This document shows, piece by piece, positions 15,577 to 25,158 of a stretch of DNA of 64,000 nt. A program made the translations under genes and the position numbers. The DNA comes from Haloferax denitrificans ATCC 35960 (lineage in GTDB: Archaea; Halobacteriota; Halobacteria; Halobacteriales; Haloferacaceae): positions 1 to 64,000 of the forward strand of contig NZ_AOLP01000018.1 in the NCBI RefSeq assembly GCF_000337795.1, written 5' to 3'. Below the pieces are notes generated by a model that saw only the letters and a list, made by a program, of their open reading frames with translations, did not search any database and was not told the origin of the DNA. Within the stretch, counting starts at the first letter, position 1. The number at the start of each line of letters is the position of its first letter.

Positions 15577-18500
15577 TCAGAGCGTGAACCGCGAGACGGT
15601 CGTGCCGGCTTTCGTCAGGTCCTCGTGGGTCGCCGCGGCGACGGTCACCTGATTTTCGCCGTACTCGATGGCGACCTCGACCTCGAACGATTCGCCGTCG
15701 GGCTCGACGAGTCGGGTCTCGCCGGGCGTCTTGACCGCGACGACGGCGGCGTCGGTCTGCCCCGAGACGACGAGTTTGTCGCCCTTGAAGCGCGTGCTCA
15801 CGCGGAGTGACGGCCCGTCGGGGCGGTCGGACTCGACGTACCGCTCGCGGAGGAACGCGGGCGTCTCGACTGGTTCGCCGGCGTCGACGCCGTGGGCGAG
15901 GCGGACGTACTGGGCCATCGACCACGCGAGCGGCGTCGCACTGCCGGTGCCCTCGCCGAACTCCCAGTTGAAGTCGGTCGCGTGTTCGCGGTCCCAGACC
16001 TGCTCTGCGAGCATGCGGCCGGAGTTGGCGAAGGCGGCCATCGTCCGAAGCAGGTTGTCCGGCGCGAGGTCGCCCTCCTCGGTTCCCGCGAGGAGTTCGT
16101 ACTCGCCGCGCTCGCCGGTGAAGATGGGCCACAGGCGGCCTTTGCCCTTGGCGTCGACCGACCACGGCGCGCCCTCCTCGTCACGCTCGCGCTCGCCGTA
16201 GCCGTCGCCGTTGTACCGGTAGAACGCCGGGCCGTGGGGCGTGTCGACGCGGATGGTCTCGTCGACTTCCTTCACCGAGTTCCGGATTATCTCGTCGTCG
16301 GCGGGCTTGATGCCGAGGCGGGTCAGTTCGAGGAAGCCCGCGTCGATGATTTCGCGCTCGTCGAGCGTCGGCCCGTTGTTCGCGAGCGTCCGCAGGTGCC
16401 CGGCGTCGGGTTCGCCGTCGCGGGTGATGCGGACGTAGTACGGCGTGTGGGTGTTGCGGTCGGTGCCGGTCCGCGTGGCGGTCCAGTCGTCGACGCGCTC
16501 GGTCCAGTCGTCGGCCAGCGCCAGCCAGACGAGCGCGTCCTCGGGGTGGCCCTCGTCGAGCGCGATGGCCGCCGCACAGCCGAGGCCGGCGATTTCGGCC
16601 GCGATGGACGACGGCGAGTAGCCGGCTTCCTCTTCCCAACGCTCCTGTGCGGTCGGCGGCCCGTTCCGCGCGACGTAGTCCGCGGAGTGCTTGACGTTCT
16701 CGTAGCCGTAGCCCACGTCGTCGAAGGTGACGCCGCGCTCGTGGAGCATGTACGCCATCACCTGCGGGAACGAGATGTTGTCCATCTGCTCGCCGCCCCA
16801 GCGGGTCCGCCCGTTGAGGTAGGTGTTCTGCGGGATGAAGCCGCGGTCGTCCTGCTGGTAGGTGTAGATGTACTCCAGCGCGTCGATGGCCGTCTCGACG
16901 TCGCCGACGGCCTCGAAGACGGTGAACACCTGATAGAGGTCGCGCGACCAGACGAAGTTGTAGCCGTACCCCTTCGGCTCCTCGGCGGCGACGGCCTCGC
17001 CCCACGGGACCGACGGCGAGGCGAGCCCCGCGCCGAGGTAGGTCTTGTCCTCGACCGCCCGCAGGCTCATGAGCGCGGTCTTGTACTGCGCGGCGAGGTC
17101 GTCGTCGCCGGCGACGGAGCCGGGGAGTTCCTTGTCGGCGAGGAAGTCGGCCCACGAGTCGACGTAGGCCGACCGGGCCGTCTCGTAGCCGCGGGTGAGC
17201 GCCCCGGCCGCCTCGCCGAGCGCGGCGGCGGTGTCGGCGTGTTCGGCGAAGCCGAGCGCCAGCGTCTCGCCGAGTTCGTCGCCCGTGCCGATGCGCCCGA
17301 CGAGCACGACGTTCTCGTCGTCGACGCGCTCTTGGGCGCTCGGGAGCGCGCCCTTCGAGAAGAAGTCCGCGAGGTACCGCGAGCCGGCGACGCCGACGGT
17401 CGCCCACTCGAAGCGGCCGGCGGCGGTGAGCGCGATGGCGACGCTGTACTCCCTGCCGTCCTGGTCGATGAGGAGCGGTTCGTGGCCGTCGCCGGCGTCG
17501 AACGCGCCCGCGTCGCGGGCGACGAGGTGGTAGCTCCCGAGTTGGCCGAGGCGGATGCCGCGGTCTTTCGTCCCCGTGTTCGCCAGCGCCGTGTCGGCGA
17601 TGGTGTACAGCTCGTAGTCGTCGCCGTCGATGGACTCGAACTGCACGTCGGCGAGCATCGCGTCGTGTTCGGGGTCGAGGACGTACTCGACGGTGAGCTC
17701 CCACTCGTGGCCGCGGCCGTCGCCCGTCTCGGTGACGACGTGCCGGAAGACGAGCGCGTCGTCGTCGACGATTTCGGCCCGGCGCTCGACCGTGTCGGCG
17801 TGGTCGTCGCGGCGGGTCTCGTTGTGGGTCCGCGCGGTGTACTCGTCGTCCGGGTCGGCGTCGACGACGAGGAAGTCGAGCGTCCGGAGGTTCATCAGGT
17901 CGACCCGCGGGAAGCGGACCTCGGTCAGCGCGCCCTCGGTCAGGGTGAACCAGACGCGCGAGGGGTCGTCGGCGTAGTGGTCCGCGACGGTGCCGATGCC
18001 GTACTTCTCGCCGGTCGTCCACCGTGGCCGGTTCTCCGGCCCGGTCGGCGCGGGTTTCGGCGCGGGGAGCGCGTCGATGTCGGCGAGGATGGCGGTCGTC
18101 TCCATGCGAATCGCGTGGGGCCACCCCAGCGGCGTCGCGCTGTCGAAGCGCCCGTCGTCGAACACCTGCTCTGCGAGGTAGCCCGCGCCGGTCGTGAAGG
18201 GACCGTCGGGCTGGAGCAGTTCGTAGAGGTTCGTCGCGCGCTCGACGAAGCGGCGGCCGTCCTTCCCGAGGCGGTCACAGAGGACGCCGAACTTCGCGGC
18301 GGCGTTCGCGCCCCACGCGGTCGAGACGGACCAGACCTTCTCGCCGTCCTGCCCGTCGGCGCGCCAGTAGTCCTCTTCGAACCGGACCAATCCGGCCACG
18401 TCGCCGCGGGGGTTCCGATAGAGCCCCTTCAGCGTCGCGGCCATGTGCTTGACGAGCCGGTCGGCGGTCTTCGAGTCGACCTCCCCGACGTCGGCGTAGG

Positions 18501-20112
18501 CGTCGACGGCGTCGACGAGGGCGAACGTGGACGAGTCGAGGCGGTCGTCGAGGCCGCCGTTCCCGTCGATTCGGAGGGCGTACACCTCTCGCTCGTCGGA
18601 CCAGAGCTCGCCGAGCCCCTCGTACACCGCGGTCGCCTGCTCGGCGGCGTGCTCGCGGAGGTCGTCGTTCACGGGCGCGGTGGCGACCGTGGCGTACGCC
18701 TGGAGGAACGTCGCGGTCGTGTGCGTGAACCGGCCGCTCATGTTCTCCCACGCGTTCTGACAGGGCTTCGGGAGCCCGTCGGATTCGAGACTGCTATCGA
18801 GTCCGGAGACGCCCGCCGCGACGGTCGAGCGGATGCGCCCGACGAGTTCGTCGTCGAGTTCGTCGCGGCGCTCGGCGAGGAGCGACGCGAGCGCGGCGAC
18901 GACGCTCGCCGTCTGGTCGGCCTGATACTCCTCGTCGCCGGTGCCCTCGACGCGGCCGTGCGCCCAGCCCGGAGCGACGGTCCCGTCGACCGCCCAGACG
19001 CGGTGGGGCCACGTGCCGTCTTCGAGTTGCGTCTCGCAGTAGAACGCCGCGCTCGTCGCGAGGCGGTCGCCGAGGCCGAGGCCGAAGGCGTCGTCTGCGT
19101 GCGCGAGCGCCTGCGTGACCTCGGCGTCGTCGCGGAACCACGTGTAGCCGTAGCCGCCGGAGTGGGCGTAGAACGGGTCGAACTCGGGGCCGGCGATTCG
19201 CGCGCCGCTGGGGGCGGTCAGAAGCGACAGCGCCCGGAGGTCGGCGCGGACGATTCGCTCGCGCGGCGTCCCGTCGGGGACGGACACCTCGGCCTGCTCG
19301 CGGGCGGCCCCCCGGAGCGCGTCCGCGGTCGCGTGCTGGACCGAACAGTGTCGGAGGTCGGCGAGGGCGTCGGTCCGCGCCATCTCGTTGTGGTCAGAAA
19401 GCTGGGTGACGAGCGTCGTTCGCGCGGCGCGGCCCTCCTGTTCGAGCGGGGCGCTGACGACCACGTCGCCCGAGAGGTGGGTGTCCTCGTAGCGGTCGAG
19501 GACGGCCTCCCGCGGGAAGTCGAAGCTGTCGTCGGAGAGAATCTCGTCGAACCGCTCGGGAATCTGGCCCCGAACGTCGGTGAGACCGGTCGACGCGGTG
19601 ACGTAGTCGTGTTCGTTTCGGTGGAACACCTCGACCGCCTGGGTGTCGTTCGGGCCGCCGGCCTCGTGGATGAGCCGGCCGACCCGCGTCTCTCGACCCT
19701 CGGGGGCGAAGGTGAGAAACGCCGTCAGGTGGGCGTCGGTGGGAATCGCACCGCGGAGTTCGACGTGCGTCACGTGGGCGCGGCCGAGCGTCAGGTCGTA
19801 CTGGTGGACGGTGTACTCCCCGGCGTCGTACTCGGTCTCGACGAGGCTCGTCTCCCGGTAGTAGTGCTGTCGCACGGACTCCAGTTCGTCGAACCAGTGT
19901 GTCTCACCGTCCGTCTCGATGCCGAACCGAGAGCGGTCGATGCCGTAGAGGCCCGAAAGCGAAGCAGAGTAGTCCCGGAGGGAGCCGTCGAGGCCGACGT
20001 AGACGAGTCGGTCCCCGTGACCCGAAAACGCGCCGTCCGAGGTCTGACACTCCTCTGGGAAGCGTCCGCCCCGGTCGCGTTTGTATTCGTTTAACGCGGT
20101 CCGAAGTCGCAT
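15577..20112 (-). CDS. Double-module GH15 glucoamylase-like protein
   Basis: Very long (1511 residues), about twice the size of a usual archaeal GH15 enzyme. It is two complete GH15-type modules in tandem: residues 1 to about 645, then an Ala/Pro linker (PAPKPAP) and a second module from about 695 that begins with the N-terminal beta-sandwich of glucodextranase/glucoamylase (EKYGIGTVADHY). Each barrel keeps the YGYTWFRD or YGYNFVWSRD signature. Candidate general-acid glutamates are Glu456 (NAWEN) and Glu1160 (RWEEE); the second module also has EFGEGTGSATPLAWSMAQY. No signal peptide is seen, so it is probably cytoplasmic and acts on glucan or maltodextrin. Divergent from the GH13 gene at 20287. 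Confidence 0.92.
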   Translation of the reverse strand: MRLRTALNEYKRDRGGRFPEECQTSDGAFSGHGDRLVYVGLDGSLRDYSASLSGLYGIDRSRFGIETDGETHWFDELESVRQHYYRETSLVETEYDAGEYTVHQYDLTLGRAHVTHVELRGAIPTDAHLTAFLTFAPEGRETRVGRLIHEAGGPNDTQAVEVFHRNEHDYVTASTGLTDVRGQIPERFDEILSDDSFDFPREAVLDRYEDTHLSGDVVVSAPLEQEGRAARTTLVTQLSDHNEMARTDALADLRHCSVQHATADALRGAAREQAEVSVPDGTPRERIVRADLRALSLLTAPSGARIAGPEFDPFYAHSGGYGYTWFRDDAEVTQALAHADDAFGLGLGDRLATSAAFYCETQLEDGTWPHRVWAVDGTVAPGWAHGRVEGTGDEEYQADQTASVVAALASLLAERRDELDDELVGRIRSTVAAGVSGLDSSLESDGLPKPCQNAWENMSGRFTHTTATFLQAYATVATAPVNDDLREHAAEQATAVYEGLGELWSDEREVYALRIDGNGGLDDRLDSSTFALVDAVDAYADVGEVDSKTADRLVKHMAATLKGLYRNPRGDVAGLVRFEEDYWRADGQDGEKVWSVSTAWGANAAAKFGVLCDRLGKDGRRFVERATNLYELLQPDGPFTTGAGYLAEQVFDDGRFDSATPLGWPHAIRMETTAILADIDALPAPKPAPTGPENRPRWTTGEKYGIGTVADHYADDPSRVWFTLTEGALTEVRFPRVDLMNLRTLDFLVVDADPDDEYTARTHNETRRDDHADTVERRAEIVDDDALVFRHVVTETGDGRGHEWELTVEYVLDPEHDAMLADVQFESIDGDDYELYTIADTALANTGTKDRGIRLGQLGSYHLVARDAGAFDAGDGHEPLLIDQDGREYSVAIALTAAGRFEWATVGVAGSRYLADFFSKGALPSAQERVDDENVVLVGRIGTGDELGETLALGFAEHADTAAALGEAAGALTRGYETARSAYVDSWADFLADKELPGSVAGDDDLAAQYKTALMSLRAVEDKTYLGAGLASPSVPWGEAVAAEEPKGYGYNFVWSRDLYQVFTVFEAVGDVETAIDALEYIYTYQQDDRGFIPQNTYLNGRTRWGGEQMDNISFPQVMAYMLHERGVTFDDVGYGYENVKHSADYVARNGPPTAQERWEEEAGYSPSSIAAEIAGLGCAAAIALDEGHPEDALVWLALADDWTERVDDWTATRTGTDRNTHTPYYVRITRDGEPDAGHLRTLANNGPTLDEREIIDAGFLELTRLGIKPADDEIIRNSVKEVDETIRVDTPHGPAFYRYNGDGYGERERDEEGAPWSVDAKGKGRLWPIFTGERGEYELLAGTEEGDLAPDNLLRTMAAFANSGRMLAEQVWDREHATDFNWEFGEGTGSATPLAWSMAQYVRLAHGVDAGEPVETPAFLRERYVESDRPDGPSLRVSTRFKGDKLVVSGQTDAAVVAVKTPGETRLVEPDGESFEVEVAIEYGENQVTVAAATHEDLTKAGTTVSRFTL

Positions 20113-20286
20113 AGAGGTAGACGAGGGTCCCGAACCATAAGTATTGGCCGCCCGTTTGCCATCATTTATGCCTGTAGACCGACGAATTCGGCAGACGCCG
20201 TGGCGACTCGGTAGAACCCGTCTCTCACCGGAACGCCGGTCACATCAGGGGTAAACTCAAAGTCACCCGGCACGTTGATTGTGAGT

Positions 20287-22326
20287 ATGCAACACCCAGG
20301 ACCGCCGCAGTTCATGGCTGTCGGCGAGTCAGTACAACTCGCGCCTCGCGACCCGGACCCCGACGCGGACTACTCGTGGCGGGTTCGGAGCGCGCCGGTC
20401 GCCAGTAGCCTCGAACTCGACGAAGACACCGCAGTCGTGCAGTTCACGCCCGACGCGGCCGGGCGGTACGTCGTCGAACTCGACGCGCCCGACGTGACGT
20501 ACACGCTCACCGTCCGCGTCTTCCCCGGTTCCTACCTGCCCGCCGGCTCGGTCAGAAGCGGCGCGAGCGGGATGAGCGGGATGAGCGGCTACAGCGGACA
20601 GAGCGGCTCCGCGCGCCCGACGGGGTTCAGCGGCGGCGCGTCCGGCTCCGGAAGCGGCGCCGGCGACGCCCAGCGGGGACGGGGCGGTCGGCCGCGCATC
20701 AGGCTCGACGCGACCGTCGAGGACGGCGTCGTCGTCGTCCGCGCCGACCCGCACCCGAACCCCGACAGCGACACCGACCGCGACGACCTCGTGGTCGAGT
20801 TCGTCGTCGACGACCGCGACGAGGTGGACGACGCGGCCGTCGAGACCGACGGCTGGGAGCTCCGCGTCCCGCTTTCGGCGATTGGCGACCGGCTCCGCGT
20901 CCACGCCGTCGCCCTCGACGAGACGTACAGCGTCCCCGACACCGTGACCGTCGAACGCGAGGCCATCGCCGACGGCGGGGTCGCCGAGGCGGAGACGGAG
21001 GCGGTACGGGCCGACGTGACGGGCCACACTGACGGCTCCGGCGCGCAGGAGGCGTCCGTCTCCGTCTCCCGGCCGAACGACCCGCCGCAGTGGGCCCAAG
21101 AGGTGACGCTCTACGAGATTTACGTCCGCGGCTACGCCTCGGACGTCGAGGACGCCGACAACACCTTCGAGGCGCTCGAAACGCGGCTCGACTACCTCGA
21201 ATCGCTCGGCGTCGACTGCCTGTGGCTCACGCCCGTTCTGGAGAACGACCACGCGCCCCACGGCTACAACATCGTGGACTTCTACGACGTCGCCGAGGAC
21301 CTCGGCACCCGCGAGGACTACGAGCGGTTCGTCGACGCCGCCCACGACCGCGGCATGAAGGTGCTTTTCGACCTCGTGCTCAACCACTCCGCGCGCGCCC
21401 ACCCCTTCTTCGAGGACGCCTACAAGAACCCCGAATCCGAGTACTACGACTGGTACGAGTGGCAGGAAAACGGCGAGCCGGGCACCTACTTCGACTGGGA
21501 GTACATCGCCAACTTCGACCACCGAAACCTCGAAGTCCGGCGCTACCTGCTCGACGCGGTGGACATGTGGGCCGAGGTGGTCGACGGCTTTCGTTGCGAC
21601 ATGGCGTGGGCCGTCCCCGACACGTTCTGGCAGGAGATTCGCGACCGCGTGAAGGCGAAAGACCCCGAGTTCCTGCTTCTGGACGAGACCATCCCCTACA
21701 TCGCCGACTTCCACGAGGGGATGTTCGACATGCACTTCGACACGACGCTGTACTTCACCCTTCGGCAGGTCGGCCGCGGCGACGAACCCGCAGAGCGCGT
21801 CCTCGACGCCATCGAACAGCGGACGCAGGTCGGCTTCCCGGACCACGCGTCGTTCATGCTCTACCTCGAAAACCACGACGAGACGCGCTACATCGTCGAG
21901 TGCGGCGAGGACGAGGCGCTGGCCGCCGCGGGCGCGCTGTTTACGCTCCCCGGCGTGCCGATGGTCTACGGCGGGCAGGAAATCGGCCAGCGCGGCCGCC
22001 GCGACGCCCTCGCGTGGGACCACGCCCGCGACGACGTCCGCGAGCACTACGAGCGGCTCATCGAGGTCCGCGACGAGACGCCCGCGCTCCGGTACGACGG
22101 GACGTTCCGCCGCATCGACTACGAGGCCGACTCCGACCGCGCGGTCGCGTTCGTCCGCGACCACGACGACGGCTCGTACCTCTGTGCGCTCAACTTCGCG
22201 CCCGGCGCGACCACGGTCGACGTCGGCGACCTCGCCGTCGACGCGACCGACGTGGTCTCCGGCGACTCGGTCGCCGCCGAGGGCGGCGTCCGCGTCGACG
22301 ACGTGGTCGTCTGCCCGCTCGCGTAA
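20287..22326 (+). CDS. GH13 alpha-amylase family protein
   Basis: 679 residues. The N-terminal ~85 residues form a beta-sandwich-like domain, then a Ser/Gly-rich linker (about 90-130), a second beta domain, and the GH13 barrel from about 275. Catalytic triad is visible: nucleophile Asp438 (DGFRCDMAW), acid/base Glu467 (LLLDETIP) and Asp531 (ENHDE). A short C-terminal beta domain ends the protein. There is no signal peptide. The frame opens at 20275, but the ATG at 20287 is the natural start. It lies head-to-head with the double GH15 gene and 93 bases before the next hydrolase, so the three probably work on the same polysaccharide. Confidence 0.92.
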   Translation: MQHPGPPQFMAVGESVQLAPRDPDPDADYSWRVRSAPVASSLELDEDTAVVQFTPDAAGRYVVELDAPDVTYTLTVRVFPGSYLPAGSVRSGASGMSGMSGYSGQSGSARPTGFSGGASGSGSGAGDAQRGRGGRPRIRLDATVEDGVVVVRADPHPNPDSDTDRDDLVVEFVVDDRDEVDDAAVETDGWELRVPLSAIGDRLRVHAVALDETYSVPDTVTVEREAIADGGVAEAETEAVRADVTGHTDGSGAQEASVSVSRPNDPPQWAQEVTLYEIYVRGYASDVEDADNTFEALETRLDYLESLGVDCLWLTPVLENDHAPHGYNIVDFYDVAEDLGTREDYERFVDAAHDRGMKVLFDLVLNHSARAHPFFEDAYKNPESEYYDWYEWQENGEPGTYFDWEYIANFDHRNLEVRRYLLDAVDMWAEVVDGFRCDMAWAVPDTFWQEIRDRVKAKDPEFLLLDETIPYIADFHEGMFDMHFDTTLYFTLRQVGRGDEPAERVLDAIEQRTQVGFPDHASFMLYLENHDETRYIVECGEDEALAAAGALFTLPGVPMVYGGQEIGQRGRRDALAWDHARDDVREHYERLIEVRDETPALRYDGTFRRIDYEADSDRAVAFVRDHDDGSYLCALNFAPGATTVDVGDLAVDATDVVSGDSVAAEGGVRVDDVVVCPLA

Positions 22327-22419
22327 CGCCTCGCGCGTCCCGTTTCACGTTCGCGCGGTCTCCGACTTCGCCTCCATCTCCGCTTTCGCCTCCGTTCGAC
22401 CCGACCGACCCGATTCACC

Positions 22420-24891
22420 ATGAGCACGAACTCCCCCACGCCGACCCTGCACGCCGACCGAACCGACGACCTCGCCTCGTGGCACGAATCGGTCGTCGAG
22501 AGCCGCGACGACGACTTCTCGGCCGCCAAGACGCTGACGACGAAACTCGGCGCGCACCGCCGCGACGAGGTCGTCGAGTTCGGCTTCTGGACGCCGGACC
22601 TCGTCGAGGACGGCGTGCCGGAGGCCGCCGTCGAACTGGAACTGCTGACGCCGCCGGCCGACCTCGACCCCGGCGAAACCGACCACCGGCGCGTGACGTT
22701 CGACCGCCACCGCGTCCCGACGCGTCGGGTCGGCGAGTACCACTGGGCGGCCGTCGAGGGCGTCCGCGCCGGCACGCGCGACACTCTCGGCGCGCTCTAC
22801 CGTCTCGTCTACGAGGGCGACGACGGCGAGGAGCGAACGGTTCAGGACCCCGTCGCGTACTCGGTTCCGTTCGGGGCGTTCGCGCCCGCGGAGGTGTACG
22901 ACCTCGACAGGCTGGACGAGACCCGCGCCGACCGCGCCTACTTCGAGGCGCTCGGCACCGACGACGAGCGGGTGGCCACGACCGACGACGGCGGCCTCCC
23001 GCGTATCGACCCCGCGACGAGCATGCTCGAAATCCACCCCGGAACCGCCACGGAGCGCGGGTCGCTCGCCGGACTCGCCGAGGTGTACGAGGGAATCGCC
23101 GCGAAACAGCGCGCCGGCGACGACCTCGCCCCGTGGGAGCGCGCCTTCGCCGGCTACGACGGGATTCAGTTGATGCCCGTCGAGCCGTTGACCGAGAACG
23201 AGGCGGAACACGACTTCTGGACGGTCGCCGACGGCTCGGCCGGCGAGGTGACGGTCGACGTCGCCCGCCCGGAGATGATTAACTGGGGCTACGACATCGT
23301 CGTCAGCGCCTTCTCCGCGCCGAATCCGGCCGTCCTCGAAACCGGCCGCCCGGACGAACTCGTGGACTTCATCGCCGCCTGCCACGACCTCCCGCGACCG
23401 ATAAAGGTCGTCTTCGACATCGCGCTCGGCCACGCCGACAACCGCGGCGCGGAACTCCTCTCGGACCGGTACGTCCTCGGCCCGGGGATGTACGGCAAGC
23501 ACCTCGACTACACCGAACCGACCGCGCGCGCCGTCTTCTTGGAGATGCAAGAGCGCAAGATGGACTTCGGTGCGGACGGCATCCGGGTCGACGGCGCGCA
23601 GGACTTCACCTCCCACGACCCCGAGACGGGCGAGATGTACCACGACGACGACTTCCTCGCGGAGATGGACCGCGTGACGCAGGAGGTCGCCGGCACGGAG
23701 TACCGGCCGTGGATGATTTACGAGGACGGGCGGCCGTGGCCGCGCGAGGACTGGGAACTCGCCTCCTCGTACCGGGCGCTCATCGAGCAACACCCCCACT
23801 CGTTCCAGTGGTCGCCAATCACCTTCGCCCACAACACCCCCGCGCTTCTCACCTTCTGGGCGACGAAGTGGTGGCGCGTCCGCGAGGTCGGCGAGTTCGG
23901 CGGCAACTGGCTGACGGGCGTCGCCAACCACGACACCGTCCGCCGGGGGACGCAGATAGACCCGACGGTCGAGTTCAACCAGTCGCCGGTCAACCCCTAT
24001 CTCGGCGACGACTACCCCGAGACGCTGAGCGAGGCGTACGACAACGCCGCGTCGTCGATGCTGTTCCACTGCTTCCTGCCGGGCGTCCCGATGGACTTCG
24101 TCCACGCCAACATGCGCGCGCCGTGGGGGTTCGTCCGCGACACCGACCCGACGTGGAACGTCAAGGTCGTCTCCGACGAGTCGAAGTTCTGCTACTGGCA
24201 GGTGCGCGACGAGGACTTCGAGGACGACCGCTTCTTCCGGCGCGTGAAGGACCTCGGCTTCGACTCCCGCGAGGGACTTTTGACCTTCATGAACGCCCTC
24301 TCGTCGGCGGTCGGCGCGACCGACTACGACCTCGACGTGATGGCCGACATGCTCTCGGCGATGGACCAACCGCTCGGCGACGACCTCTCGGCCGCGGACC
24401 TCGAAGCCTACGGCTACGCGTGGATGCGCGACGTGCACGACTTCTCGAACCTCGTCCACTGGCGCGACGAACAGGACGACGAGCGGACCGCCTTCCGCCT
24501 CGAAACCCGCGAGTTCCGTCACGACCGGCCGTGGCTCATCGCCGACCTCGACGCCGCCGACTACTTCACCTACCGTCACCCGACCGACGGGACGGTCCTC
24601 TACTACGGCTTCCGGACCGCACCGGACGGGGGTGACGCGACCGACTCGACCGGTGGCGAACAACTGCTCTTCGCCGCCAACATGGAGGGCGTCCCCGTCG
24701 AGGTGTCGCCCGCGACCCTCGCCGACGACGCGGCCGGGGACGCGAACGCGCCGGCCGTCCCGACCGACGGCTGGGAGCCGGCGCTCGTCGCTCCCGGCGT
24801 CGAGGAACCAGACGGCTCGACCGCCGCTTCCAATCCGCTCGCGGTCGAACTCGCCAACGGGGCGGCCGTCGTCTGGCGGCGCGACCCGTAG
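22420..24891 (+). CDS. GH13-like hydrolase, glucosylglycerol-hydrolase type
   Basis: 823 residues with an N-terminal beta domain and a long TIM-barrel. The catalytic set is Asp391 (GADGIRVDGAQDF), Glu435 (WMIYEDGRPW) and Asp505 (VANHDTVRR). The arrangement GADGIRVDGAQDFTSHDP and the long Trp-rich segments resemble cyanobacterial glucosylglycerol hydrolases (GghA), as remembered; the family name is therefore tentative. If right, the enzyme releases glucose and glycerol from glucosylglycerol, a compatible solute. No signal peptide. Same strand as the GH13 gene, likely co-transcribed. Confidence 0.7.
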   Translation: MSTNSPTPTLHADRTDDLASWHESVVESRDDDFSAAKTLTTKLGAHRRDEVVEFGFWTPDLVEDGVPEAAVELELLTPPADLDPGETDHRRVTFDRHRVPTRRVGEYHWAAVEGVRAGTRDTLGALYRLVYEGDDGEERTVQDPVAYSVPFGAFAPAEVYDLDRLDETRADRAYFEALGTDDERVATTDDGGLPRIDPATSMLEIHPGTATERGSLAGLAEVYEGIAAKQRAGDDLAPWERAFAGYDGIQLMPVEPLTENEAEHDFWTVADGSAGEVTVDVARPEMINWGYDIVVSAFSAPNPAVLETGRPDELVDFIAACHDLPRPIKVVFDIALGHADNRGAELLSDRYVLGPGMYGKHLDYTEPTARAVFLEMQERKMDFGADGIRVDGAQDFTSHDPETGEMYHDDDFLAEMDRVTQEVAGTEYRPWMIYEDGRPWPREDWELASSYRALIEQHPHSFQWSPITFAHNTPALLTFWATKWWRVREVGEFGGNWLTGVANHDTVRRGTQIDPTVEFNQSPVNPYLGDDYPETLSEAYDNAASSMLFHCFLPGVPMDFVHANMRAPWGFVRDTDPTWNVKVVSDESKFCYWQVRDEDFEDDRFFRRVKDLGFDSREGLLTFMNALSSAVGATDYDLDVMADMLSAMDQPLGDDLSAADLEAYGYAWMRDVHDFSNLVHWRDEQDDERTAFRLETREFRHDRPWLIADLDAADYFTYRHPTDGTVLYYGFRTAPDGGDATDSTGGEQLLFAANMEGVPVEVSPATLADDAAGDANAPAVPTDGWEPALVAPGVEEPDGSTAASNPLAVELANGAAVVWRRDP

Positions 24892-24964
24892 CCGACGGGA
24901 GAGAACTCACCACCAGATTCATACTCTCCGAGCGTTTTTGGACGTATGTCCACGGTATAACTCG

Positions 24965-24994
24965 GTGTATTATCGGATAATATCGGTAATACAC
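24965..24994. promoter_or_regulatory. Dyad GTGTATTA-14-TAATACAC upstream of the NarK-like gene
   Basis: Perfect 8-base arms. The loop and right arm hold a direct repeat TATCGGATAA / TATCGGTAAT. Lies in an AT-rich 267-base gap, about 165 bases before the ATG at 25159. Candidate operator. Confidence 0.55.
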
Positions 24995-25016
24995 TCCTTA
25001 TCTGGTTCAATTCCCT

Positions 25017-25035
25017 AAACACTCGGTAAGTGTTT
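25017..25035. promoter_or_regulatory. Dyad AAACACT-5-AGTGTTT upstream of the NarK-like gene
   Basis: Perfect 7-base arms, 22 bases after the first dyad and about 125 bases before the start. Candidate operator; the protein is not identified. Confidence 0.5.
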
Positions 25036-25158
25036 ATGGGGCATTGTGGACAGTACTTTTCTATGATGTCTCTGTGCTATCCGCTACATGATGTTCAAAC
25101 CAATACAGAAGAACGGTAGAATTGTACACGATTGTGCTTCTATTTCGGAGGTTGCTGT

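Noticed and set aside
15892-20094. 1400-codon plus-strand open frame
   Set aside because: Shadow of the double GH15 gene; its composition is Arg/Val/Gly-rich without any motif.
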